DNA from: Pseudomonas lundensis
GTDB lineage: Bacteria; Pseudomonadota; Gammaproteobacteria; Pseudomonadales; Pseudomonadaceae
Assembly (NCBI RefSeq): GCF_002269125.1
Contig: NZ_NQKI01000027.1
Span: 1-64,000, forward strand
DNA length: 64,000 nt
Direction: 5' to 3'
Positions within the stretch are counted from its first letter, which is position 1. Each line of letters opens with the position of its first letter. This document shows positions 1 to 7,581 of the stretch, piece by piece. The notes beneath the pieces were generated by a model, which was given only the letters and a program-made list of their open reading frames with translations, searched no databases and was not told the DNA's origin. A program made the translations under genes and the position numbers.

Positions 1-122
1 GTTGCTTGGTCATCTGACACCTCGATATGGCGAGCATTCTCGCCTAAATGAGTGTCCGGTTTCATTAGACCACTACAAGGTAACCCGAAACGAGCGAATT
101 GCTAGCATCGGGTCGCAAAGAA

Positions 123-872
123 CTAGGCTGAGAAACCACCATCAATCGTCAAGCTGGCTCCGGTGATGAAGCTTGCTTCTGGACCCGCTAGATAGGCGAC
201 AAAGCCGGCAATTTCATCAGCTTTGCCGTAGCGCCCCAGTGCCATCAGACCTTTCAGGTACTCGGCGCCCTCACCGTCGGCCGGGTTCATCTCGGTATCC
301 ACCGGGCCGGGTTGCACGTTGTTTACAGTGATGGCTCGAGGCCCCAAGTCGCGGGCCATGCCTTTGGCCAAGCCGACCAGCGCCGACTTGCTCATGGCGT
401 ACAGCGCACCGCCGGCAACCGGAATACGCTCGGCGTTAGTGCTGCCGATGTTGATGATGCGCCCGCCGTCGATCATATGTCTTGCAGCTTCCTGGCTGGC
501 TACGAACACACTGCGCACGTTAATCGCCAACGTGTGGTCAAGTTGCTCCAGGGTGAGTTCTTCGGTGCTGCCCCAGGCCAGCACGCCAGCGTTGTTGACC
601 AAAATATCCAGCCCACCAAAGTGCTCGGCTGCAGTGCGAATGGCCTGCTGCACGGCTGCTGCATCAGAACTGTCAGCCTTTATGGCAAGGACTTGACCAC
701 TAGCGGCAATCACTTCACTGACCAGAGCATTGGCCCGCTCGGCAGACGATACATAGGTGAAAGCCACTTGAGCACCTTCATGAACCAAGCGTTTGACGAT
801 GGCCGCGCCTATACCGCGAGAGCCGCCTTGGACGAAAGCCACTTTTCCTTGCAGGGTTTGGGTAGAGGTCAT
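123..872 (-). CDS. SDR-family oxidoreductase
   Basis: A 249-residue classical short-chain dehydrogenase/reductase, probably cytoplasmic and NAD(P)H-dependent; the substrate cannot be read from the sequence. The N-terminal cofactor site GGSRGIG lies at about residues 16-22, NNAG at about 93-96, and the catalytic Ser/Tyr-x-x-x-Lys appears as YAMSK near residue 160. The C-terminus ends in the usual TGASLTIDGG-type motif. The ATG at 872 is preceded by GGAG seven bases upstream. It stands alone, with a palindrome (905-918) in its promoter region that could bind a TetR-type repressor. It resembles FabG-like oxidoreductases, but an isolated copy far from fatty-acid genes is more likely a detoxification or secondary-metabolism enzyme. 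Confidence 0.9.
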   Translation of the reverse strand: MTSTQTLQGKVAFVQGGSRGIGAAIVKRLVHEGAQVAFTYVSSAERANALVSEVIAASGQVLAIKADSSDAAAVQQAIRTAAEHFGGLDILVNNAGVLAWGSTEELTLEQLDHTLAINVRSVFVASQEAARHMIDGGRIINIGSTNAERIPVAGGALYAMSKSALVGLAKGMARDLGPRAITVNNVQPGPVDTEMNPADGEGAEYLKGLMALGRYGKADEIAGFVAYLAGPEASFITGASLTIDGGFSA

Positions 873-904
873 GGTGTATCTCCATTACAAGAAATTAAGT
901 TAGT

Positions 905-918
905 TGACATCGGTGTCA
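905..918. promoter_or_regulatory. Palindrome upstream of the SDR gene (possible repressor operator)
   Basis: TGACA-TCGG-TGTCA is a perfect inverted repeat 33 bases before the SDR start codon. On the minus strand a CTGACA hexamer within it lies 16 bases before TAATTT, a plausible -35/-10 pair, so a bound protein would block transcription. A second small inverted repeat (CTAAGG/CCTTAG) lies just beyond it. No regulator gene is adjacent in the window, so the binding protein is unknown. Confidence 0.35.
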
Positions 919-1412
919 GCACCCTAAGGCCGAGGACCTTAGCCTTCATAGCCATGGTCTGACTCAGTTCATCCAGGCGCAGTGCGCGGAACTCTTGGCC
1001 ATCGACTATTCCTGGCTTTAGCAGCAGCCGTTAACCGGCATCGCATTAACTAGGAATATAAAACCAGACATTGCCGTTAATCGACACACCCATCCGCCAG
1101 ACTTCGGCAAGTTGTATCTATCAACGAAAAGGTGCTCAGTGTACCGATGGCTGCCCACCAGCGGCATGATGGCAGGCAAAGTGGAAGCGAAGAGATATCA
1201 GCAGGAAGTTAAGCCAGGGTTACGGGTGTCGGCTTTGAGTTGAAGTAGATCTCTAGAAAATGGCCGCTACTGGCCGAAAGCAGACTACCCAGACTATAGG
1301 GAAAAAAGCACACCCCCGCCCTCCGTCACAAGGCTCCAGCTTACGGAATAAAGAGGCTGCTTGCGGAAGCAATCCAAAAAATTGCGGAAGCGATCCTCAA
1401 ATCGCAGCCAAT
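919..1412. other. Non-coding stretch between the SDR gene and the tRNA-Cys terminator
   Basis: No reading frame here has codon use or similarity that can be supported. The only structure seen is the imperfect direct repeat at 1361-1396 and a GGCCGCT/TGGCCGAAAGCAG segment near 1262 that resembles intergenic sequence common in Pseudomonas genomes. Confidence 0.5.
1361..1396. repeat. 15-bp direct repeat, 21-bp period
   Basis: TTGCGGAAGCAATCC (1361-1375) and TTGCGGAAGCGATCC (1382-1396) differ at one base and are offset by exactly 21 bp, two helical turns. They lie just past the tRNA-Cys terminator. Function unknown. Confidence 0.6.
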
Positions 1413-1442
1413 AAAAAACCCCGTAGACCTTGATCTACGGGG
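1413..1442 (-). terminator. Rho-independent terminator of tRNA-Cys
   Basis: A 9-bp stem (1419-1427 with 1434-1442, CCCCGTAGA/TCTACGGGG) with a six-base loop is followed on the minus strand by a run of six T. It begins 11 bases after the 3' CCA of the tRNA. Confidence 0.85.
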
Positions 1443-1452
1443 CTTTCGAATG

Positions 1453-1526
1453 TGGAGGCCGAGGCCGGAATCGAACCGGCGTGGGCGGATTTGCAATCCG
1501 CTGCATAACCATTTTGCTACTCGGCC
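1453..1526 (-). tRNA. tRNA-Cys (anticodon GCA)
   Basis: The 74-base minus-strand sequence begins GGCCGAG and ends CTCGGCCTCCA, giving a 7-bp acceptor stem with encoded CCA. The anticodon stem-loop GCGGATTGCAAATCCGC places GCA in the loop, and GGTTCGATTCC forms the T arm. It stands alone, with its own promoter (1624-1652) and terminator (1413-1442). Confidence 0.97.
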
Positions 1527-1623
1527 ATTTGTGCCTGACATTTTAAAATAAACATCAAATACAAAAGAAATTGTGACGCTCTAAATCCAGCATTTCAGGC
1601 TGTGCCTCGTGCTGATGGCGCGC

Positions 1624-1652
1624 ATTATGTACTAGAAGAAAGAAGCTGGCAA
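1624..1652 (-). promoter_or_regulatory. Sigma70 promoter of tRNA-Cys
   Basis: On the minus strand TTGCCA (1652-1647), a 17-base spacer and CATAAT (1629-1624) are followed at once by GCGCGCC. A GC-rich discriminator is typical of stable-RNA promoters under stringent control. Transcription would start near 1617, giving a leader of about 90 bases before the mature tRNA. Confidence 0.65.
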
Positions 1653-1961
1653 CCCCCTGAATTCTAATAATTTTTAGCTCTGCTATCTAAGCTGTGTCAG
1701 TCTCTGAAAATGACGCAGTGGATCATTGCTGATGACACTCGTAAATGATGACGCACACAGTGAGTCACTCCAAGCTAAGGCGCGCGCAGTCATTCACCTG
1801 TCGCCTACAGCGCTTTGTCATGGAGCAGAGCACAATTCCTACCAACACAATCACACTTACCCTCAACTTCTGAGGACGCGCCCGACTTAATCCTAAGCGG
1901 CTCTCACGTAAAGTCTCGCCGCCGTTAACGAACGGACCGACACCTTTACTGGAGCTTTAAG
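1653..1961. other. Non-coding stretch upstream of the lipoprotein gene
   Basis: No gene is supported. This stretch presumably holds the promoter of the lipoprotein gene, but no convincing -35/-10 pair was found. The ribosome-binding site CTGGAG lies nine bases before the ATG at 1962. Confidence 0.5.
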
Positions 1962-2393
1962 ATGAAAAAAATATGGATGCCCGCGGCTATTGCTGCAGCA
2001 GTTTTGGCCACCAGCGGTTGCATGAGCCATAACGTGAGCCAGCCCAACGCTCCTATTGCCGGTACAGTTACAGCTGACCTGAAAGCAAAAATCGAAGTCG
2101 GTGGCGAAATTACTGGTCAATCCACATCGAACGTTCTGTTCGGCGTATTGAAAATAAGTGGCGACAGCGAATTCGCCGATGGCGTGACTTACGGCGGCCC
2201 AGCGCCAGCGTTTAGCCTGCCTGACCCAGTTTCAGCGACAAAAGCCGCAGCCGCATATAAAGCCGTTAAAGGCTCAGGCTCTGATCTGATTGTTGCACCA
2301 CGCTATGCAGTGTCGGTTGAAGACTATTTCATTTTCAAGAAAGTTAACGTCACCGTGACAGGCAACAAAGGCAGCATCAAGAACATCCGCTAA
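1962..2393 (+). CDS. Small putative outer-membrane lipoprotein
   Basis: A 143-residue exported protein with a short signal peptide: two lysines, an alanine-rich core and TSGC at about residues 17-20, a serviceable though not ideal lipobox, so the mature protein would start at Cys20. The rest is small and beta-rich, with GVTYGGPAPAFSLPDP in the middle and a basic C-terminus. No catalytic motif is visible. It is monocistronic, convergent with the XRE-cupin regulator. I do not recognise the family; a TRL-like or stress-related lipoprotein is possible. Translation and export look secure, function does not. Confidence 0.75.
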   Translation: MKKIWMPAAIAAAVLATSGCMSHNVSQPNAPIAGTVTADLKAKIEVGGEITGQSTSNVLFGVLKISGDSEFADGVTYGGPAPAFSLPDPVSATKAAAAYKAVKGSGSDLIVAPRYAVSVEDYFIFKKVNVTVTGNKGSIKNIR

Positions 2394-2525
2394 ATAAAAT
2401 GTTCCAGGCTGCTCAAATCGTGCAACAGCTCGGGCTGACCCCCATTCAGCACATCCCCACCAGCGTCAGAACAGCCTAATGAACTGATACTGTTGCGAGC
2501 CGTTGCCTATCGAGCCGCTTGGTTC

Positions 2526-2545
2526 GGCGGGACACAAGTCCCGCC
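2526..2545. terminator. Hairpin between convergent genes
   Basis: GGCGGGAC-ACAA-GTCCCGCC forms a perfect 8-bp stem with a four-base loop, seven bases past the stop of the XRE-cupin gene (minus strand). There is no T-run, so it may be a weak terminator or a repetitive extragenic element rather than a classical rho-independent site. Confidence 0.5.
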
Positions 2546-2552
2546 ACCTACC

Positions 2553-3128
2553 TTAAATCACTACATTTCGTATAAAACGCAGCACCGCATCACCTTCATT
2601 GCGATAAGCATGTGGTCGATTGCTCGCATACGTATAAAAGTCGCTCGCGTTAAAGCGCAATACTTGATCGTCAAGCATCAAGGTCAAACAACCCTCAATG
2701 ATGTATAGCTGTTCGCTCCAGCCGTCCGCGTCGGCCTCGGATAGGTATTCTTCTCCAGGCTCCAGACGCCACTCCCACAACTCGACCTCCTTCTTTGCAG
2801 CGGCCTTGGCGAGCAACACCGCCTTGCTTCCTGGAACGCAACCGCTCCAGGCCACTTCATTGATCCGACCAGGATCGGGGGAGCCGGGAGCCTGAATCAG
2901 ATCACTGAAAGCCACATCTAAGGCTTCAGCCACTCGATCAAGGGTGCTGAGGCTGACATTTTTTTCGCCCGCCTCAATAGCGACCAGCATCCGTCGACTA
3001 ACCCCTGACGACTCTGCCAAAGCACGTTGACTGAGCTGTGCGAGCAGCCGTAGACGTCGTACATTTTGGCTCACGTGCTGCAATACAGACGCACGCTGGG
3101 AATTTTCTTTGGGCACTATATTGCTCAC
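2553..3128 (-). CDS. XRE-cupin transcriptional regulator
   Basis: A 191-residue DNA-binding regulator. An XRE-type helix-turn-helix occupies roughly residues 15-75 (LSQRALAESSGVSRRMLVAIEAG), and a C-terminal cupin barrel, about 115-188, contains the PGEEYLSEADADGWSEQLYIIEG core, which usually senses a small ligand. Proteins of this design commonly repress a neighbouring transporter or catabolic gene. The EamA transporter is divergent, with an almost perfect 20-bp palindrome centred between the two genes, so autoregulation and control of the transporter are likely. The ligand is unknown, probably an amino acid or polyamine-like exported solute. Confidence 0.88.
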   Translation of the reverse strand: MSNIVPKENSQRASVLQHVSQNVRRLRLLAQLSQRALAESSGVSRRMLVAIEAGEKNVSLSTLDRVAEALDVAFSDLIQAPGSPDPGRINEVAWSGCVPGSKAVLLAKAAAKKEVELWEWRLEPGEEYLSEADADGWSEQLYIIEGCLTLMLDDQVLRFNASDFYTYASNRPHAYRNEGDAVLRFIRNVVI

Positions 3129-3137
3129 TTTGTGACA

Positions 3138-3157
3138 CTGCGCAGTATACTGCTCAG
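3138..3157. promoter_or_regulatory. 20-bp palindromic operator, XRE-cupin/EamA intergenic
   Basis: CTGCGCAGTATACTGCTCAG is an inverted repeat with only one mismatched pair; the inner 12 bp (3142-3153) are a perfect palindrome. Its centre contains TATACT on both strands, so it could serve as the -10 of both divergent genes, and a bound dimer would occlude both promoters. It sits 10 bases before the regulator start codon. Confidence 0.6.
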
Positions 3158-3199
3158 CTTTGGCGCATTGTGCGTCTCACGTTTATAACGCGCAAGGTC

Positions 3200-4138
3200 G
3201 TGACACCATTGAAAGCTTCCAGACTGTCGTTTTTGACATCTCGTATCAGTAAAGCGGAATACGTGCTGATCCTGATCACTATGGTGTGGGGGGGCACATT
3301 TCTGCTTGTGCAAAATGCTCTTACTGCAAGCGGCCCCCTGTTCTTTGTCGGGTTGCGTTTTGCTGCCGCGGCCAGCATCGTCGCGCTGTTCTCAATCCGC
3401 AGCTTGCGCGGCATTACCCTGCTTGAATTGAAGGCAGGGTTATTCATAGGCATTGCCATCATGCTGGGCTACGGCTTGCAAACCATTGGTCTGCAGACCA
3501 TCCCCAGCAGTCAATCAGCCTTTATTACGGCGCTGTATGTTCCTTTTGTTCCACTACTGCAATGGTTGGTTCTAGGCCGTCGTCCGGGATTAATGCCCAG
3601 CCTGGGCATCATGCTTGCCTTTGCAGGATTAATGTTGCTCTCAGGCCCCAGCGGCGCGTCGTTAAGTTTCAGTTCCGGTGAAATCGCTACGTTGATCAGC
3701 GCCATCGCCATCGCAGCCGAGATCATCCTGATTAGCGCGTATGCCGGTAAAGTCGACGTGCGCAGAGTCACCGTTGTGCAATTGGCGACTGCTTCCGTTC
3801 TCGCATTTGCGATGACCGTACCTACCCATGAAGCAGCTCCCGACTTTTCATGGCTACTATTAATAAGCGCTGTCGGATTGGGTATTGCCAGTGCAGTCAT
3901 TCAAGTTGCCATGAACTGGGCGCAGAAGAGCGTATCCCCTACCCGCGCCACATTGATTTATGCAGGAGAACCTGTCTGGGCAGGAATCGCCGGGCGCCTG
4001 GCGGGCGAACGTTTACCTGCCATTGCTTTGCTGGGGGCAACATTGATTGTTGCAGCGGTGATCGTGAGTGAGTTAAAAACAAAAGGTAAAACTCTCGACA
4101 TGCCTGATGAACACGAAAGCAACAAAGCATGCGATTGA
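3200..4138 (+). CDS. EamA-family (DMT) inner-membrane transporter
   Basis: About 312 residues with ten predicted membrane helices in two EamA repeats; WGGTFLLVQNAL in the first helix is characteristic. Members export amino acids and other metabolites or take up small solutes. The open frame extends upstream to 3038, but that would overlap the divergent regulator and its operator. GTG 3200 is used here; TTG 3209 is equally possible because GCAAGG at 3192-3197 is better spaced for it. Expression is probably controlled by the XRE-cupin protein through the palindrome at 3138-3157. Substrate unknown. Confidence 0.85.
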   Translation: MTPLKASRLSFLTSRISKAEYVLILITMVWGGTFLLVQNALTASGPLFFVGLRFAAAASIVALFSIRSLRGITLLELKAGLFIGIAIMLGYGLQTIGLQTIPSSQSAFITALYVPFVPLLQWLVLGRRPGLMPSLGIMLAFAGLMLLSGPSGASLSFSSGEIATLISAIAIAAEIILISAYAGKVDVRRVTVVQLATASVLAFAMTVPTHEAAPDFSWLLLISAVGLGIASAVIQVAMNWAQKSVSPTRATLIYAGEPVWAGIAGRLAGERLPAIALLGATLIVAAVIVSELKTKGKTLDMPDEHESNKACD

Positions 4139-4259
4139 TTCTGCAGCGCTGAAATCAGATGTACACACCCCTATCCGGGAGTGCTCATACAAGGATGCTG
4201 CCGGGCAAGCCATTACACAGCTTGTACACATTTTGTAGGATTCGGCGCCAGCTTGAGTG

Positions 4260-4288
4260 TTGGTGATCCCCTGCCCGCCACGTATGAT
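4260..4288 (+). promoter_or_regulatory. Candidate sigma70 promoter of the mrp operon
   Basis: TTGGTG (4260-4265), a 17-base spacer and TATGAT (4283-4288) end 30 bases before the mrpA start codon. This is the best -35/-10 pair in the 180-base gap. Confidence 0.5.
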
Positions 4289-4318
4289 CGCTCACAAACT
4301 CCTGCAGATTAGAAGCCT

Positions 4319-7237
4319 ATGTCCCTGATAGTTCTACTGCTTCTGCCCTTTATCGGCAGCTGTCTGGCGGCTGTTTTGCCGCACAACGCGCGCAACAGTG
4401 AGTCACTGTTGGCCGGTCTTATTGCCCTCGTTGGCACTATTCAAGTCGCCATGCTCTACCCGCAAATCGCCCATGGGGGTGTTATTCGGGAAGAGTTCAT
4501 GTGGTTGCCCAGCCTCGGCCTGAATTTTGTGTTGCGCATGGACGGGTTTGCCTGGTTGTTTTCAATCCTGGTGTTAGCCATTGGCACTTTGGTGTCCCTG
4601 TACGCCCGCTACTACATGTCACCTGAAGACCCTGTCCCGCGCTTTTTTTCATTTTTCCTGGCTTTTATGGGTGCGATGCTCGGGCTGGTGCTTTCAGGCA
4701 ACTTGATCCAAATCGTGTTCTTCTGGGAGCTCACCAGCCTCTTCTCGTTTTTGCTGATCGGATATTGGCACCATCGCTCAGATGCCCGCCGTGGCGCGTA
4801 TATGGCATTGATGGTCACTGGCGCAGGGGGGTTGTGCCTGCTGGCAGGCGTCATGCTGCTCGGCCATGTTGTCGGCAGCTACGATCTGGATGCCGTATTG
4901 GCTGCGGGCGACCAGATTCGCGCACACAGCCTCTATCCGATCCTGCTCACGCTTATCCTGATTGGCGCGCTCAGCAAAAGCGCACAGTTCCCGTTCCATT
5001 TCTGGCTTCCCCATGCCATGGCGGCTCCCACGCCTGTCTCGGCGTATCTCCACTCGGCAACCATGGTCAAGGCCGGCGTATTCCTGCTGGCAAGGCTTTG
5101 GCCTGCGTTGTCCGGCAGTGAGCAATGGTTCTGGATCGTCAGTGGGGCCGGTGCCTGCACACTGGTGTTAGGTGCTTATTGCGCCATGTTCCAGAACGAC
5201 CTCAAAGGTCTGCTGGCCTACTCGACGATCAGCCACTTGGGCCTGATCACGCTGCTGCTTGGTCTCAATAGCCCGCTGGCTGCGGTAGCGGCCGTCTTTC
5301 ATATTCTCAACCATGCCACGTTCAAGGCGTCCTTGTTCATGGCGGCTGGCATCATCGACCACGAGAGCGGTACTCGCGACATACGCAAGCTCAGCGGTCT
5401 GTTCAAGCTCATGCCCTATACCGCGACGCTGGCCATGGTTGCCAGCGCCTCCATGGCCGGCGTACCGCTGCTCAACGGTTTCCTTTCCAAAGAGATGTTC
5501 TTTGCCGAAACCGTCTTTATCAATTCCACAAAATGGGTAGAAATCGCGCTGCCGGTAGTTGCGACCGTAGCGGGTACTTTCAGTGTGGCCTATGCCCTGC
5601 GCTTCACGGTGGATGTGTTCTTCGGCCCCCCCGCCACTGATCTTCCGCACACACCCCATGAGCCGCCGCGCTGGATGCGTGCGCCAGTGGAATTGCTGGT
5701 ATTTACCTGCCTGATGGTCGGTATTTTTCCGGCTCAAACCGTGGGGCCACTTCTTGCTGCCGCTGCCCGGCCTGTCGTCGGCGGGGAATTGCCCGAGTAC
5801 AGCCTGGCCATCTGGCACGGCCTGAACGCACCGATGATCATGAGCCTGATCGCCATGTCCGGCGGCATCGTGCTCTATGTTCTGTTGCGCAAACAGCTCA
5901 AGCTCAATCGCTTCCCACTGCCGCCCCTGATCCGTTTCTTCAATGGCAAGCGTTTCTTCGAACGCAGCCTGGTGGTCATCATGCGGGGCGCGCGTCGAAT
6001 AGAACGCCGCATCAGTACTCAACGCCTGCAAAGCCAGCTGTTTCTGCTGGTGCTGGCGGCCGTGATCGCTGGTTTGATTCCGATGATTTACAGCGGCCTG
6101 AGTTGGGGCGACCGACCGAAAATTCCGGGTTCGATTGTGTTCGTTACCCTGTGGCTGATGGCGATTGCCTGCGCGCTGGGCGCCGCCTGGCAAGCCAAAT
6201 ATCACCGTCTTGCCGCACTGACCATGGTCAGCGTGTGCGGGCTGGTGACGTGTGTCACCTTCGTGTGGTTCTCTGCACCGGACCTTGCCCTGACGCAACT
6301 GGTGGTAGAAGTCGTCACCACCGTATTAATCCTGTTGGGCCTGCGCTGGTTACCACGTCGGATCGAAGAAGTCTCACCTCTGCCAAGAACCTTACGCAAG
6401 GCGCGCATCCGGCGCCTGCGTGACTTGCTCTTGTCGACTGTAGTCGGCGGCGGTATGGCGCTGTTGTCCTACGCGATGCTGACCCGCCAGACCCCGAATG
6501 ATATTTCTTCTTTCTACCTCAGCCGCGCATTGCCTGAAGGTGGCGGCAGTAATGTGGTGAACGTCATGCTGGTGGACTTCCGGGGCTTCGACACCTTGGG
6601 TGAGATCACCGTGCTGGTGGCTGTGGCGCTGACTGTATTCGCCCTGTTGCGCCGTTTCCGCCCCCCCAAAGAAAGCATGGAACTACCCGCTCAGCAGCGT
6701 TTGCTGGCCAAAGATGTGGTCACCGACCTGGTGAACCCGCGCAGCGCCAGCGACACCGCGCTGGGTTTCATGATGGTGCCTGCGGTGCTGGTGCGTTTGC
6801 TGTTGCCCATAGCGTTCGTGGTATCGATGTACCTGTTCATGCGCGGGCACAACCAACCGGGCGGGGGCTTCGTCGCCGGGCTGGTGATGTCAGTCGCGTT
6901 CATCCTGCAATACATGGTCGCTGGCACTCAGTGGGTTGAAGCCCAGATGAGCCTGCGTCCACTGCGCTGGATGGGCACGGGCTTGTTGTTTGCCACAATC
7001 ACCGGTCTGGGTGCGATTGGCTTCGGTTACCCGTTCCTTACCACCCACACCGCGCATTTCAGCTTGCCTGTGCTGGGCGACATTCACGTGGCAAGCGCGC
7101 TGTTCTTTGACATCGGCGTATTCGCCGTCGTGGTCGGCGCCACCCTGCTGATCCTGACCGCGCTCGCACACCAGTCAGTCCGGGCTCACCGTCCCGGGCT
7201 GCAAGCCAATTCACAACCCAAGACAGGAGCCGCCTGA
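4319..7237 (+). CDS. mrpA: Mrp-type Na+/H+ antiporter, fused subunits A and B
   Basis: A 972-residue polytopic membrane protein, the largest part of the Mrp (Sha/Pha) complex that exchanges cytoplasmic Na+ or K+ for H+ and supports pH and salt tolerance. The N-terminal half is the complex-I ND5-like module, with FFWELTSLFSFLLIGYWHH around residue 134 and HFWLPHAMAAPTPVSAYLHSA, the proton-channel signature, near 228. The last 200 residues form the MnhB-type domain (MRGHNQPGGGFVAGL near 842), so mrpB is fused as in other group 2 (sha/pha) operons. ATG 4319 is the first of a six-gene unit; its stop overlaps the mrpC start by one base (TGATG). Confidence 0.95.
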   Translation: MSLIVLLLLPFIGSCLAAVLPHNARNSESLLAGLIALVGTIQVAMLYPQIAHGGVIREEFMWLPSLGLNFVLRMDGFAWLFSILVLAIGTLVSLYARYYMSPEDPVPRFFSFFLAFMGAMLGLVLSGNLIQIVFFWELTSLFSFLLIGYWHHRSDARRGAYMALMVTGAGGLCLLAGVMLLGHVVGSYDLDAVLAAGDQIRAHSLYPILLTLILIGALSKSAQFPFHFWLPHAMAAPTPVSAYLHSATMVKAGVFLLARLWPALSGSEQWFWIVSGAGACTLVLGAYCAMFQNDLKGLLAYSTISHLGLITLLLGLNSPLAAVAAVFHILNHATFKASLFMAAGIIDHESGTRDIRKLSGLFKLMPYTATLAMVASASMAGVPLLNGFLSKEMFFAETVFINSTKWVEIALPVVATVAGTFSVAYALRFTVDVFFGPPATDLPHTPHEPPRWMRAPVELLVFTCLMVGIFPAQTVGPLLAAAARPVVGGELPEYSLAIWHGLNAPMIMSLIAMSGGIVLYVLLRKQLKLNRFPLPPLIRFFNGKRFFERSLVVIMRGARRIERRISTQRLQSQLFLLVLAAVIAGLIPMIYSGLSWGDRPKIPGSIVFVTLWLMAIACALGAAWQAKYHRLAALTMVSVCGLVTCVTFVWFSAPDLALTQLVVEVVTTVLILLGLRWLPRRIEEVSPLPRTLRKARIRRLRDLLLSTVVGGGMALLSYAMLTRQTPNDISSFYLSRALPEGGGSNVVNVMLVDFRGFDTLGEITVLVAVALTVFALLRRFRPPKESMELPAQQRLLAKDVVTDLVNPRSASDTALGFMMVPAVLVRLLLPIAFVVSMYLFMRGHNQPGGGFVAGLVMSVAFILQYMVAGTQWVEAQMSLRPLRWMGTGLLFATITGLGAIGFGYPFLTTHTAHFSLPVLGDIHVASALFFDIGVFAVVVGATLLILTALAHQSVRAHRPGLQANSQPKTGAA

Positions 7238-7581
7238 TGGAAGAAGTCATCGCGATCGCGATCGGCGTACTGGCTGCCTCCGGCACATGGCTGGTACTGC
7301 GTCCCCGGACATTTCAGGTGGTGATGGGACTGTGCCTATTGTCGTACGGGGTCAACCTGTTCATTTTCAGTATGGGCAGTCTGTTCATCGGTAAAGAACC
7401 CGTCATCAAGGACGGGGTTCCGCAAGACCTGCTCAATTACACCGACCCGCTGCCCCAGGCACTGGTTCTCACCGCAATCGTCATCAGTTTTGCAATGACC
7501 GCGCTGTTTCTGGTGGTCTTGCTGGCCTCACGGGGCCTGACCGGCACTGACCACGTAGATGGCCGGGAGCCTAAAGAATGA
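7237..7581 (+). CDS. mrpC: Mrp antiporter subunit C
   Basis: A 114-residue protein homologous to NuoK of respiratory complex I, with three predicted membrane helices; LLSYGVNLFIF and DPLPQALVLTAIVISFA are the conserved core segments. It forms part of the membrane ion channel with subunits A and D. Start and stop overlap the neighbouring genes, indicating coupled translation. Confidence 0.95.
   Translation: MEEVIAIAIGVLAASGTWLVLRPRTFQVVMGLCLLSYGVNLFIFSMGSLFIGKEPVIKDGVPQDLLNYTDPLPQALVLTAIVISFAMTALFLVVLLASRGLTGTDHVDGREPKE

Noticed and set aside
312..962. A 216-codon plus-strand frame across the SDR gene
   Set aside because: It runs antisense to a clear SDR enzyme with full motifs and has no recognisable content; high-GC DNA gives such mirror frames.
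3038..3199. N-terminal extension of the EamA transporter
   Set aside because: It would overlap the divergent regulator and its operator, and the added residues are not membrane-like.
5168..6298. A 376-codon minus-strand frame inside mrpA
   Set aside because: Antisense to conserved antiporter sequence, composition rich in His/Gln/Gly typical of a shadow frame, no ribosome-binding site.
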